Part shown: in pieces, positions 42,184 to 49,984 of the stretch
Layout of the letters: each line of letters starts with the position of its first letter
How positions within the stretch are numbered: the stretch's first letter is position 1
From: CALRQJ02 sp943370285
GTDB taxonomy: Bacteria; Bacteroidota; Bacteroidia; Chitinophagales; Chitinophagaceae
Direction: 5' to 3'
Length of the DNA stretch: 64,000 nucleotides
NCBI GenBank assembly: GCA_943370285.1
Contig: CALRQJ020000004.1
Coordinates: 220,061-284,060, forward strand
Notes under the pieces: model-generated
The model's input: only the letters and a program-made list of their open reading frames with translations
Told to the model about the DNA's origin: nothing
Databases searched by the model: none
Translations under genes and position numbers: made by a program

Positions 42184-42942
42184 ATGGAAGCACCACAAGT
42201 ATTTTTAGTAGAAGAACTTGAATTGAGAATATCAATTGAAGCCGTTGAATACAAACATAAATTCGACAACTTTTGGGAAGAGCACAAATTCGACCCGGAT
42301 TATTTCAACCGTTTTATGGAAGGTCCTTTGTTAAGTGAGTTTGTGCAAACCATTTACAAAAGAACGCAGCACCTCAACAATCAGGAAATCAATAAATACC
42401 TTACGGTATCATTGAGCCAGTTTAAAACCCATAGCCCAAAGCTTCGCTTTGAAGCTATGAAAGAACAATACTGGAAAGACTATTGGCATCCAAATATTGA
42501 GCCAAGCCATTACAGCACAATGTCAGAATATGATGAAAAGTATTTCGGCCACGTTTTTAAATGGTATGAGAAACATTTCCATCTATTCCAAGAAGCCACA
42601 GAACAAGCCCTGCAAGACTTTAAAAAGGGTTATTTTGGAACTTTTGCAAGCTACTCCGTACAAAGCCAGCAAGAGCCAAAACAGAAGCTAAAAACCAACC
42701 TTACAGTAAAAGAGATAGCCTATTTGTTTAAGGTACTTTATGATGAAGGCATTATTGATGGCAAGCACAAAACCGATATTTTCAACTTCATTTCAGACAG
42801 CTTTTCATCCAAGCAAAAAGAAGATGTTAGTGCTAATTCTGTAAAGAATGCTTTTGATACACCGGACTATAATGCAATGGAGTTTTGGTTCGAAAAATTC
42901 ATCAGATTAAGAGACCGAACAAAAAAAGATAAAGAAAAATAG
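42184..42942 (+). CDS. hypothetical island protein, weakly RteC-like C-terminus
   Basis: This 252-residue protein follows the integrase by 2 bp. The N-terminal 150 residues are helical and rich in Phe, Tyr and acidic residues with no motif I know. The C-terminal 80 residues (LTVKEIAYLFKVLYDEGII, then SDSFSSKQKEDVSANSVKNAF) have the pattern of a winged helix found in RteC-like and related proteins of Bacteroidota elements; this resemblance is weak. A regulatory or excision-accessory role is possible. Confidence 0.55.
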   Translation: MEAPQVFLVEELELRISIEAVEYKHKFDNFWEEHKFDPDYFNRFMEGPLLSEFVQTIYKRTQHLNNQEINKYLTVSLSQFKTHSPKLRFEAMKEQYWKDYWHPNIEPSHYSTMSEYDEKYFGHVFKWYEKHFHLFQEATEQALQDFKKGYFGTFASYSVQSQQEPKQKLKTNLTVKEIAYLFKVLYDEGIIDGKHKTDIFNFISDSFSSKQKEDVSANSVKNAFDTPDYNAMEFWFEKFIRLRDRTKKDKEK

Positions 42943-42977
42943 ACAACCTAAACAACTGATAATAAATAAAATAGCAT

Positions 42978-43007
42978 AGGGTTGCACAACCCTGTGCAAC
43001 TACTTTG
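42978..43007 (+). promoter_or_regulatory. overlapping inverted repeats before a -7 box
   Basis: AGGGTT-GCAC-AACCCT (42978-42993) and GTTGCAC-AACCCT-GTGCAAC (42981-43000) are two mutually exclusive perfect palindromes. TACTTTG (43001-43007) follows immediately, one base short of TAnnTTTG. This looks like the operator/promoter of the HTH-HTH-DUF3987 operon. Confidence 0.6.
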
Positions 43008-43055
43008 CCCCCTCTTATGTGCGTTGTTTTGCTTCCGTAAATCATAAAAAATATA

Positions 43056-43358
43056 ATGATGGAAGTAAATCAAATTCTCGAAAAGCTAAGTCAATTAGAA
43101 CTCAAAATTGACGAGCAAAACCTTCTGCAAAAAGAAGTACTCACTTTTAATGATGCCTGCAAGTATCTTGACATCAGTGCATCGCATTTGTACAAACTAA
43201 CTTCTCAGAAGCAAATCCCCCACTTCTGCCCTCAGGGTAAAAAACTCTATTTCAAACGCCAGGAAGTAGATGAATGGTTATTGCGTAACAAGCAAGAAAC
43301 ATCAGAAGAAATCGAAACGGCAGCAGCCAATTATTTAATCCGTAACAAACGTAAATAA
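43056..43358 (+). CDS. small excisionase-type helix-turn-helix protein
   Basis: The 100-residue protein has an N-terminal short coiled coil (QILEKLSQLELKIDEQN) and a MerR/excisionase HTH (FNDACKYLDISASHLYKL, then FCPQGKKLYFKRQEVDEWL). Such proteins control excision and transfer genes in Bacteroidota elements. It starts the small operon behind the palindromic operator at 42978-43000 and is 2 bp from the next HTH gene. Confidence 0.8.
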   Translation: MMEVNQILEKLSQLELKIDEQNLLQKEVLTFNDACKYLDISASHLYKLTSQKQIPHFCPQGKKLYFKRQEVDEWLLRNKQETSEEIETAAANYLIRNKRK

Positions 43359-43360
43359 TT

Positions 43361-43642
43361 ATGGGCTTCTACAGATTTTCCGAAGATGAAGTGCAAGAAA
43401 TCAAGAAAAGGTTAGACGACATTTCTTTTGAGTTGAAAAACAAACAAAGAACCGAACCTGACCAAATCTGGTACGACAACCAAGAATTTCTCCAGCTGAT
43501 GAACATCAGCAAAAGAACAGCACAAACTTGGCGAGATGAAGGCATAATTTCTTATTCACAGGTAGGTAGCAAAATCTACTACCGAATGAGTGATGTGCAA
43601 AAGCTTCTCGATAGCAATTACAACCAAGCATCAAAAAAATAG
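43361..43642 (+). CDS. second small excisionase-type helix-turn-helix protein
   Basis: The 93-residue protein again carries a helix-turn-helix (EFLQLMNISKRTAQTWRDEG) and wing (QVGSKIYYRMSDVQKLL) of the excisionase family, with a helical N-terminus. It is paired with the preceding gene. The tandem of two such proteins ahead of a primase-like gene resembles the excision region of mobilisable elements such as NBU1 (family knowledge, not checked). Confidence 0.78.
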   Translation: MGFYRFSEDEVQEIKKRLDDISFELKNKQRTEPDQIWYDNQEFLQLMNISKRTAQTWRDEGIISYSQVGSKIYYRMSDVQKLLDSNYNQASKK

Positions 43643-43655
43643 GCAATGATCCAGT

Positions 43656-43681
43656 TTAATAACCCTGTAAAATTAGAAGAA
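43656..43681 (+). repeat. dispersed repeat copy 1
   Basis: TTAATAACCCTGTAAA (43656-43671) is identical to 59661-59676, and TTAGAAGA follows both, after an indel of a few bases. This copy lies between the second HTH gene and the DUF3987 start. In the right copy a GTTA insert creates a 7-bp hairpin. Confidence 0.6.
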
Positions 43682-45933
43682 TGGCAACAGCATCAATATT
43701 TCAGAACTATGTGCACTTGATAGAACACAAGGCACTTATTATTATCACCAAACAAATACAAGAAGGCAATTACAAAGAGCAAGTAGAAGCAATACGCAAT
43801 CTCATTGCTGAAGGGCACGAAAAGGAAGCCGACAAACTCAAAAAACAACTTCCGGCATTCACGCCATCAGGCACTTTTGCAAGTGGCCGTAAGGCTGAAT
43901 TGCTTACGCAATACAGCGGATTTGTAATTTTAGACTTAGACAAGTTAAGCCCCGCAGATTTGGAAAGGGCAAAAAGTTTGGTCGCTTTAGCTCCCTACAC
44001 TTTTGCCGCTTTTATCAGTCCGAGTGGCAATGGCTTAAAAATTATAGTTCCTGTAAACTGTACAGCAGAGTATCACAAAATAGCGTTTCAGCAAGTTTCC
44101 GATTATTACGAACAAGCTTTGCAGCTTATCGTTGACCCATCAGGCAAAGACGTTTCACGTCTTTGTTTTATGTCTTACGACCCTGATTGCTACCGCAACA
44201 TCAATGCAGAACCGTTCAATGTAAACATTGAAACGGCATCTGCCGAACCACCTAAAAAGGATAAGCAAAAAACAGAGCAAGAACCCACCAAGCCAACAGA
44301 AAGCAGTGCTGAAGATACCGACTGGCTCGAAGTATTTGGCAAGTGTGTGGACTTTACTGAACGTAAAGCCGCCTACACCGAAGGCAATCGCAACAACTTT
44401 GTGCATTTGTTGGCTTGCAACTGCAACCGTGCTGGAATACCAGAAAACATAGCCCTTGGCTATATTTTACAACATTTCGACCTCGACAGCGAAGAAGCAA
44501 CACCCACCATTCACAGTGCCTATGCTAACAATGTTGCAGACTTTGCAAAGTTTGCAGACTTTGCAAAAACCACAGAAGCAACCGCACAATCAAAAGACGA
44601 GCTTTTGATGAATATGCCCTTTATCCCTGATGAAGTGTATCCATTACTGCCCGATATTTTGAAAGAAGGTTCCAGAGTATTTGAAGACCGCAGAGAAAGG
44701 GATATTTTCCTAACAGGTGCGTTGAGTATCATTAGTGGCTGTATGCGTAATGTAGTGGGCTTATACCGAGCCAAAGAGCATTATGCTAACTTGTTTGTGT
44801 TCATTATTGCCCCTGCCGCAAGCGGCAAAGGGTCAATCACTTTCTCCAAAACTTTAGGCGACAAATTCCACGATAAACTGGTAGCCGAAAGCACCGAAAA
44901 GATGAAGATTTATAAAATAGAATTACAGGAGTACAAGCGAAAACTCAGCGACAAAAAGCAAGACATATCAGAGTTAGAACCACCCGAAGAACCACCATTC
45001 AAAGTATTGTTTATCCCTGCAAACAACAGCAGTGCAAGAGTTATTCAACACCTCAAAGAAGGTGATGAACAAGGCATTTTTTGCGAAACAGAAGCCGATA
45101 CTATGGGAGCAGTACTAAAACAGGATTGGGGCAGCTATTCCGACTTGCTTCGCAAGGCGTATCATCACGAACCCATTTCATACAGCCGGAAAACAAACAA
45201 AGAATGGGTTGAGCTAAAAAAACCACGTTTATCCGTAGCATTGGCAGGTACACCAGGTCAAGTAGAAAACTTGATAAAATCAGCAGAAGACGGCTTATTC
45301 AGCCGCTTCATTTTCTACACTTTCAAATCTGAAATTGTGTGGATGCCAGCCAGTGATACCTTAAACGGTATCAACTTGACATCACACTTTGAGAACCTTT
45401 CAAACACGGTACTCAACTTCGTTGAGTTCCTTCAAACCTATGAAACAGTCCGTTTCAATCTCACACCTGCACAGTGGGTTAAACTCAATGTATATGGCGA
45501 AGATTGCCTCACTACATTGGCAACCTTTGTAAGTGAAGACCTATCCAGTACATCCAAGCGATTAGGATTAATACTTTATCGGGTGTCTATGATAATTACA
45601 GCACTAAGGTATTTTGACAATGGCGAACTTTCACCGGAATACATTTGCTCAGATGAAGATTTTGAAATAGCCTTGCAATTAGTAAAGGTATATCAAGAAC
45701 ACTCCGTTTTTATGTTCAAAGAACTACCTAAGCAAGCCACCGTTACCGACAAATTGCTAAAGCAATTCTTTGACAAGCTCCCAACTTCATTCCGCAGAAA
45801 GGAAGCCGTTACACTTGCAGAAGCCGATTTTGGTATCAAAGAACGCACCGCAGACCTCTACTTATCTAAGTTGGTCGCTTTCAAATGGCTTGATAAAACC
45901 CGGAACGGCATCTATCAAAAAATCAAACAGTAA
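43681..45933 (+). CDS. BT4734-like/DUF3987 primase-helicase-like island protein
   Basis: The 750-residue protein has a BT4734-type (VirE-N-like) N-terminal domain at about 60-180: GRKAELLTQYSGFVILDLDKL and FAAFISPSGNGLKIIVPV. A middle segment and a DUF3987 domain (about 310-700) follow. A P-loop-like motif APAASGKGSITFSK is visible in the second part. The family is linked to DNA replication or primase-type functions in Bacteroidota mobile elements. Residues 288-302 encode a repeat of FADFAKFADFAK. The exact role is unverified. Confidence 0.82.
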   Translation: MATASIFQNYVHLIEHKALIIITKQIQEGNYKEQVEAIRNLIAEGHEKEADKLKKQLPAFTPSGTFASGRKAELLTQYSGFVILDLDKLSPADLERAKSLVALAPYTFAAFISPSGNGLKIIVPVNCTAEYHKIAFQQVSDYYEQALQLIVDPSGKDVSRLCFMSYDPDCYRNINAEPFNVNIETASAEPPKKDKQKTEQEPTKPTESSAEDTDWLEVFGKCVDFTERKAAYTEGNRNNFVHLLACNCNRAGIPENIALGYILQHFDLDSEEATPTIHSAYANNVADFAKFADFAKTTEATAQSKDELLMNMPFIPDEVYPLLPDILKEGSRVFEDRRERDIFLTGALSIISGCMRNVVGLYRAKEHYANLFVFIIAPAASGKGSITFSKTLGDKFHDKLVAESTEKMKIYKIELQEYKRKLSDKKQDISELEPPEEPPFKVLFIPANNSSARVIQHLKEGDEQGIFCETEADTMGAVLKQDWGSYSDLLRKAYHHEPISYSRKTNKEWVELKKPRLSVALAGTPGQVENLIKSAEDGLFSRFIFYTFKSEIVWMPASDTLNGINLTSHFENLSNTVLNFVEFLQTYETVRFNLTPAQWVKLNVYGEDCLTTLATFVSEDLSSTSKRLGLILYRVSMIITALRYFDNGELSPEYICSDEDFEIALQLVKVYQEHSVFMFKELPKQATVTDKLLKQFFDKLPTSFRRKEAVTLAEADFGIKERTADLYLSKLVAFKWLDKTRNGIYQKIKQ

Positions 45934-45940
45934 AAACGAG

Positions 45941-45966
45941 TTTGCAAGTTTTGCAATCTTTGCATA
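45941..45966 (+). repeat. TTTGCAA repeat cluster upstream of the XRE gene
   Basis: TTTGCAAG, TTTTGCAATC and TTTGCAT lie one after another, at 9-10 bp periods. Similar clusters occur at 40851-40880 and 44533-44569 inside genes. It may be a binding array near the XRE/hsd promoter. Confidence 0.5.
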
Positions 45967-45986
45967 CTTACTTTCATAATTATCTC

Positions 45987-45994
45987 TAAATTTG
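45987..45994 (+). promoter_or_regulatory. -7 promoter box for the XRE-hsd operon
   Basis: TAAATTTG matches TAnnTTTG, 33 bp before the XRE ATG. A TTTG at 45959 is a possible -33 element with a longer than usual spacer of 24 bp. Confidence 0.5.
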
Positions 45995-46027
45995 CCCTTC
46001 AAAGGACAAGACCAAAAAAGGTATCAA

Positions 46028-46309
46028 ATGCTTGGTGAAAGATTAAAAGAGCTTAGAGAAGCAAAAGGGTTCGTTCAAAGGCAGGTTGCCGCTTTACTTG
46101 AAGTAGATACTGCCTATGTCAGTAAAATGGAGAGAAACGAAAAACCAGTCAGCAGAAACCACTTAAAAAAACTGTCTGAGTTGTTTGATGTAGCTGAAGC
46201 AGATTTGATGCCGTTATGGTTGGCTGATAAGGTATTACAAGTTGTTGACGATGAGCAATGTGCTCCTGATGCTTTAACCCTTGCCCTAAAAGAAATAAAA
46301 AGTAGATAA
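46028..46309 (+). CDS. XRE-family regulator of the restriction operon
   Basis: The 94-residue protein is a Cro/CI-type DNA-binding protein. The HTH is LGERLKELREAKGFVQRQVAALLEVDTAYVSKMER (conserved positions), with a further short C-terminal tail (PLWLADKVLQVVDDEQ). The frame extends to a TTG at 45992, but that codon is inside the -7 promoter box, so the ATG at 46028 is the start. It overlaps hsdM by one base (TAATG), pointing to translational coupling. It probably times restriction against methylation, as C proteins do in other systems. Confidence 0.87.
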   Translation: MLGERLKELREAKGFVQRQVAALLEVDTAYVSKMERNEKPVSRNHLKKLSELFDVAEADLMPLWLADKVLQVVDDEQCAPDALTLALKEIKSR

Positions 46310-47817
46310 TGACACAAGACCTCGAAAAAACGCTTTGGGCTACTGCCGATAAGTTGCGGAATAATATGGATGCAGCCGAATACAAACACGTTGTATTGGG
46401 TTTAATATTCTTGAAATATATATCAGATAGTTTTGTAGAATTATATGAGAAATTAAAGCAAGACAAACACTCCGACCCAGAAGATAAAGATGAGTATTTA
46501 GCCGAGAATGTTTTTTATGTGCCTCCTTCTGCACGTTGGAATTACTTACAGCACCAAAGAGCAAAACTGCCGAGCATAGGCAAGGACATTGATGATGCAA
46601 TGGATGCCATTGAAAAAGACAATCCAAGCCTTAAAGGTGTATTGCCAAAAGACTATGCAAGACCAGCCTTAGACAAAAAGCGTTTAGGTGAATTGGTGGA
46701 CTTAATCGGAAATGTAGGCTTCAACCAGAAAGGACACAGCAGCAAAGATTTATTAGGCAGGGTGTACGAGTACTTTTTAGGAATGTTTGCAGATGCCGAA
46801 GGTAAACGTGGCGGACAGTTCTACACTCCTGAAAGCATTGTGAAATTGTTAGTTGAAATGCTCGAACCCTACTCAGGTCGTATTTATGACGGCTGTTGCG
46901 GTAGCGGTGGTATGTTTGTGCAAAGCGAAAAGTTTTTAGAAGCTCACGGTGGTAAAATTGGCGATATAGCGGTTTACGGTCAAGAGAGTAACCCTACCAC
47001 CTACAAATTAGCCAAAATGAATTTGGCCATCAGGGGTATTGATGCCAAAATTGAATTAGGCGATACTTTTCATAATGACAGGCACAAAGACTTAAAAGCA
47101 GATTACATTATTGCCAACCCGCCTTTTAATATTTCTGATTGGGGTGGTGAACAATTACAAGACAGCCATATGTGGAAGTATGGAGTACCACCAGCAGGTA
47201 ATGCAAATTATGGTTGGTTACAACTATTCATTAACAAACTAAGCCCAACAGGAACAGCAGGTATTGTTTTAGCCAATGGCTCAATGACTACCAATGCAGG
47301 TACAGAAAACGAAATTAGAAAACAGCTCATTACAGAAGGTTTAGTAGATTGTATGGTAGCCTTGCCAACGCAATTATTCTACAATACACAAATACCCGCT
47401 TGTTTATGGTTTTTAGCCAGAAACCGTAAGAACCACAAATTCAGAGATAGAAGTAACGAAATACTTTTTATTGATGCCCGAAAAATTGGCTCAATGACAA
47501 GCAGAAAGAATAAGGTTTTTTCAGATGATGATATTGCTGAAATTACACAAGCATACCATAACTGGAGAAATAAAGACGGTCAATATCAAGATGTACAAGG
47601 TTTTTGCAAAGCAGCTACTATAAATGAAGTAGAAGCTAATAATTACGTTTTAACACCGGGCAGATATGTAGGTACAGAAGAAGTAGAAGATGACGGCATA
47701 CCTTATGAAGAAAAAGTGGCTGGCATTTCTCAAAATTTGAAAGGCTACTTTGAGCAGTCTATAACATTGCAAAGTCGCATCAAAACGAATTTATCCAAAG
47801 TAGGTATTGAAATTTAA
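46309..47817 (+). CDS. hsdM: type I restriction-modification methyltransferase subunit
   Basis: The 502-residue protein is an HsdM N6-adenine methyltransferase. It has the helical N-terminal domain (MTQDLEKTLWATADKLRNNM), the hallmark GGQFYTPESIVKLLVEML, the SAM motif DGCCGSGGMFVQS (a variant of DPACGSGG), and the catalytic motif ANPPFN (N6A type). It modifies the host target together with HsdS. Three extra genes lie between it and hsdS, an unusual arrangement. Confidence 0.96.
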   Translation: MTQDLEKTLWATADKLRNNMDAAEYKHVVLGLIFLKYISDSFVELYEKLKQDKHSDPEDKDEYLAENVFYVPPSARWNYLQHQRAKLPSIGKDIDDAMDAIEKDNPSLKGVLPKDYARPALDKKRLGELVDLIGNVGFNQKGHSSKDLLGRVYEYFLGMFADAEGKRGGQFYTPESIVKLLVEMLEPYSGRIYDGCCGSGGMFVQSEKFLEAHGGKIGDIAVYGQESNPTTYKLAKMNLAIRGIDAKIELGDTFHNDRHKDLKADYIIANPPFNISDWGGEQLQDSHMWKYGVPPAGNANYGWLQLFINKLSPTGTAGIVLANGSMTTNAGTENEIRKQLITEGLVDCMVALPTQLFYNTQIPACLWFLARNRKNHKFRDRSNEILFIDARKIGSMTSRKNKVFSDDDIAEITQAYHNWRNKDGQYQDVQGFCKAATINEVEANNYVLTPGRYVGTEEVEDDGIPYEEKVAGISQNLKGYFEQSITLQSRIKTNLSKVGIEI

Positions 47818-47818
47818 G

Positions 47819-48259
47819 ATGAGCAATAAGTTTAAATATCATAACGAAATTGAAACAGTTCAACAGATGGGCATCTGCTGCCCCCCTGATGAATTAACAG
47901 TGCCTAATAACCTGCAAACCTTTCGTTTTGTTTTTGAAGACCCTAATCACATAAAAAACCACAAGCCCCCTGGTGCAAATAATCCTCAACGAGTATTAAC
48001 TGAGAAGGATCAAAAAAAATGTTCATTGTATGGGCTTTCTTGCTTCAAGAGACCTGACAGTGCAAAACAATTTTTTTCTGAACACAGCAAACACATCCCT
48101 AAATTTTACAAAGCGGTTGGTGAAACACTAAGTACAGGCTTAATTGATGGCAATGATGGTTTGATTACAGAAGAAGGCAAACACACTCACTTTGACTTGT
48201 TTGAATTTGAAAGTTGTAACCTATCAAACAAATTCACTCCAATAGAAAAATTAATCTGA
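47819..48259 (+). CDS. hypothetical protein in the restriction operon
   Basis: This 146-residue protein starts two bases after the hsdM stop (a TTG at 47807 would overlap hsdM by 11 bases but is less likely). It has several cysteines and a predominantly polar composition (CCPPDELTVPNN and CSLYGLSCFKRPDSAKQFFSEH), with no domain I know. Its TGA overlaps the ATG of the next gene (TGATG), so the two are likely translated together. It could be an anti-restriction, immunity or effector partner of the next gene; this cannot be decided from sequence. Confidence 0.65.
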   Translation: MSNKFKYHNEIETVQQMGICCPPDELTVPNNLQTFRFVFEDPNHIKNHKPPGANNPQRVLTEKDQKKCSLYGLSCFKRPDSAKQFFSEHSKHIPKFYKAVGETLSTGLIDGNDGLITEEGKHTHFDLFEFESCNLSNKFTPIEKLI

Positions 48260-49497
48260 TGGAAGCAATAAACGGCATATTATTAGAAAGGCTTCCCATA
48301 AAGGACTTGCAAAAAGTAAGTGACCTCATTTATTATGATGGTCCTTTATTGTCACATTTTCAATCGGGCAACAACGAAAATTATTTGTTTTTTTGGGCAG
48401 ATGTAGATGATACATTCAATCGTTGGTTGGTAGTAAGGGTTTCAATAGAAAGACTACAAGCATACCTAAACGGCAAGCTGACATTCTATAACATCATTAC
48501 AGAGCCTAACGACAACTTTGTTTATAAAGTTGATATTGATGCTGACCTAAATTATCAAAATGTTTTAATGCTGTTTCCAGAGCAAATACCTCAATCCTAT
48601 TTGCCGGACAGAAACGCTAAATACTCATTTGATCCTCTTTCAGAAGATTTAGACTTGACAAATTATTCTTTGAAGTACAATACAGGTATTCTTCAAACCT
48701 ATTTCAAAAACTCTTCAAAGGTTCCGTATAACGAAATTGATATTGACATTTTCGGCCCTGCTATGAATAGCCTACACGAGATTACATCAGGCTTAGGAAA
48801 GGCATTCATTAAGCAGAGAATAAAAACAGCACCAAAAGACAAAAATAATAAACCACAAATTGACAGGGCTTCCTTAAAACATAGTACACAGATAAACTAT
48901 TTTGCTCAAGCAGGTGGCTCTTTCAGTGCATTATTTAAGCCTGCATCAGCAGCTGTTCCAATGGCAGGCATACCATCAGATGAAGACCTGTTTATCCAGT
49001 TTGTGATGAACTTTATCAGTGCTTCTGAAAACTATGAGCAGCTTGCAGAATTTGTTAAGTCTATTGACAAAAAGATAATTACAAGCTACAAAGGTTTACT
49101 GCAAACCATCATTGGTTCAAAACTCAAATTTTACATTCGGTACGAAAACGCTATCACTAAAGTGTCTGACCGTAAAGACTTGAATTTTGGTAAAGCCAAT
49201 GAGATTTTAAGTGTGCTTGAAAAATTGGAGTATGACGAAAAAACGGACATCAAAATAACAGGACGTTTTATTGCCTTGCACGTTAAGACAGGGTATTATG
49301 AGTTTGAAGATATTGAAGATAAAGACAACACATCAAAAGGCAAAATGGATAAAGCACGTGTAGAAATGGCATACCTTATTCATTTTGATAAAACCTATGA
49401 TGTAGTTATTGAACGAAGAGAAACAAAACAAGCAGGAAATAAGAAACCAAAGATTGAAGATGTATTAGTGTCTTTTGTCGAATTAAAAGAAGAATAA
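48259..49497 (+). CDS. hypothetical protein with DUF6575-like N-terminus, in the restriction operon
   Basis: The 412-residue protein begins with IYYDGPLLSHF, then YLFFWADVDDTFNRWLVVRVS, which resembles the DUF6575 family N-terminus (from memory, moderate confidence). The remainder is mixed alpha/beta with no catalytic motif; the C-terminal 90 residues are charged and contain KTDIKITGRFIALHVKTGYYEF, which may be a small SH3/OB-like fold. It is translationally coupled to the previous gene. Its restriction or defence role is inferred from position only. Confidence 0.6.
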   Translation: MEAINGILLERLPIKDLQKVSDLIYYDGPLLSHFQSGNNENYLFFWADVDDTFNRWLVVRVSIERLQAYLNGKLTFYNIITEPNDNFVYKVDIDADLNYQNVLMLFPEQIPQSYLPDRNAKYSFDPLSEDLDLTNYSLKYNTGILQTYFKNSSKVPYNEIDIDIFGPAMNSLHEITSGLGKAFIKQRIKTAPKDKNNKPQIDRASLKHSTQINYFAQAGGSFSALFKPASAAVPMAGIPSDEDLFIQFVMNFISASENYEQLAEFVKSIDKKIITSYKGLLQTIIGSKLKFYIRYENAITKVSDRKDLNFGKANEILSVLEKLEYDEKTDIKITGRFIALHVKTGYYEFEDIEDKDNTSKGKMDKARVEMAYLIHFDKTYDVVIERRETKQAGNKKPKIEDVLVSFVELKEE

Positions 49498-49507
49498 GAG
49501 CAAATAC

Positions 49508-49984
49508 GTGAAACTATCAACAGAACATATAATAGAACTGAAAGGTATTGTTGATGCAGCATTACAAAGGCTTTATCACCAAGACCCGGAATTAATAGAA
49601 TTTGCCGTTAATGAAAGAAGTGTGGTTTTTCGTTTCGGGCTTTATTTCGCTGAGTTGTTGTCAAAAAGTTCTTTCAGCAGCTACAATTTAGATTGTGAAT
49701 ACAATCGCAATATGGGTAAGCCTAAGCGTACAAAAAACTTTCCCGATGGTGTTATACCCGATGTTTTGTTACATAGGAGAAACTCTAATGAAGAAAATAT
49801 TTTAGTGCTTGAATTTAAGGGCTATTGGAATAAGGCAGATAGAGAAAACGACCATAAAAAGATAATTGACTTCACAAGTCAAGATGAAGATAATCTATAC
49901 AAGTATTCATTAGGCGGTGTGGTTGAACTTGAGAACGGATATTTTAATGTTGATTATTATTTAAACTACGAAACTGAAGCATAA
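49508..49984 (+). CDS. PD-(D/E)XK nuclease-fold protein between hsdM and hsdS
   Basis: The 158-residue protein starts at GTG 49508 and ends on the first base of hsdS. It carries a compact PD-(D/E)XK core: Asp85 in GVIPDVLLHRR, then Glu102-x-Lys104 in ILVLEFKGYW. Glu36 or nearby acids in NERSVVFRFGLYF may complete the site. Its start is 10 bp after the preceding gene. It could be an additional endonuclease or a structural partner of the HsdR system. The GTG start and the overlap with hsdS (GCATAATG) support coupled expression. Confidence 0.72.
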   Translation: MKLSTEHIIELKGIVDAALQRLYHQDPELIEFAVNERSVVFRFGLYFAELLSKSSFSSYNLDCEYNRNMGKPKRTKNFPDGVIPDVLLHRRNSNEENILVLEFKGYWNKADRENDHKKIIDFTSQDEDNLYKYSLGGVVELENGYFNVDYYLNYETEA

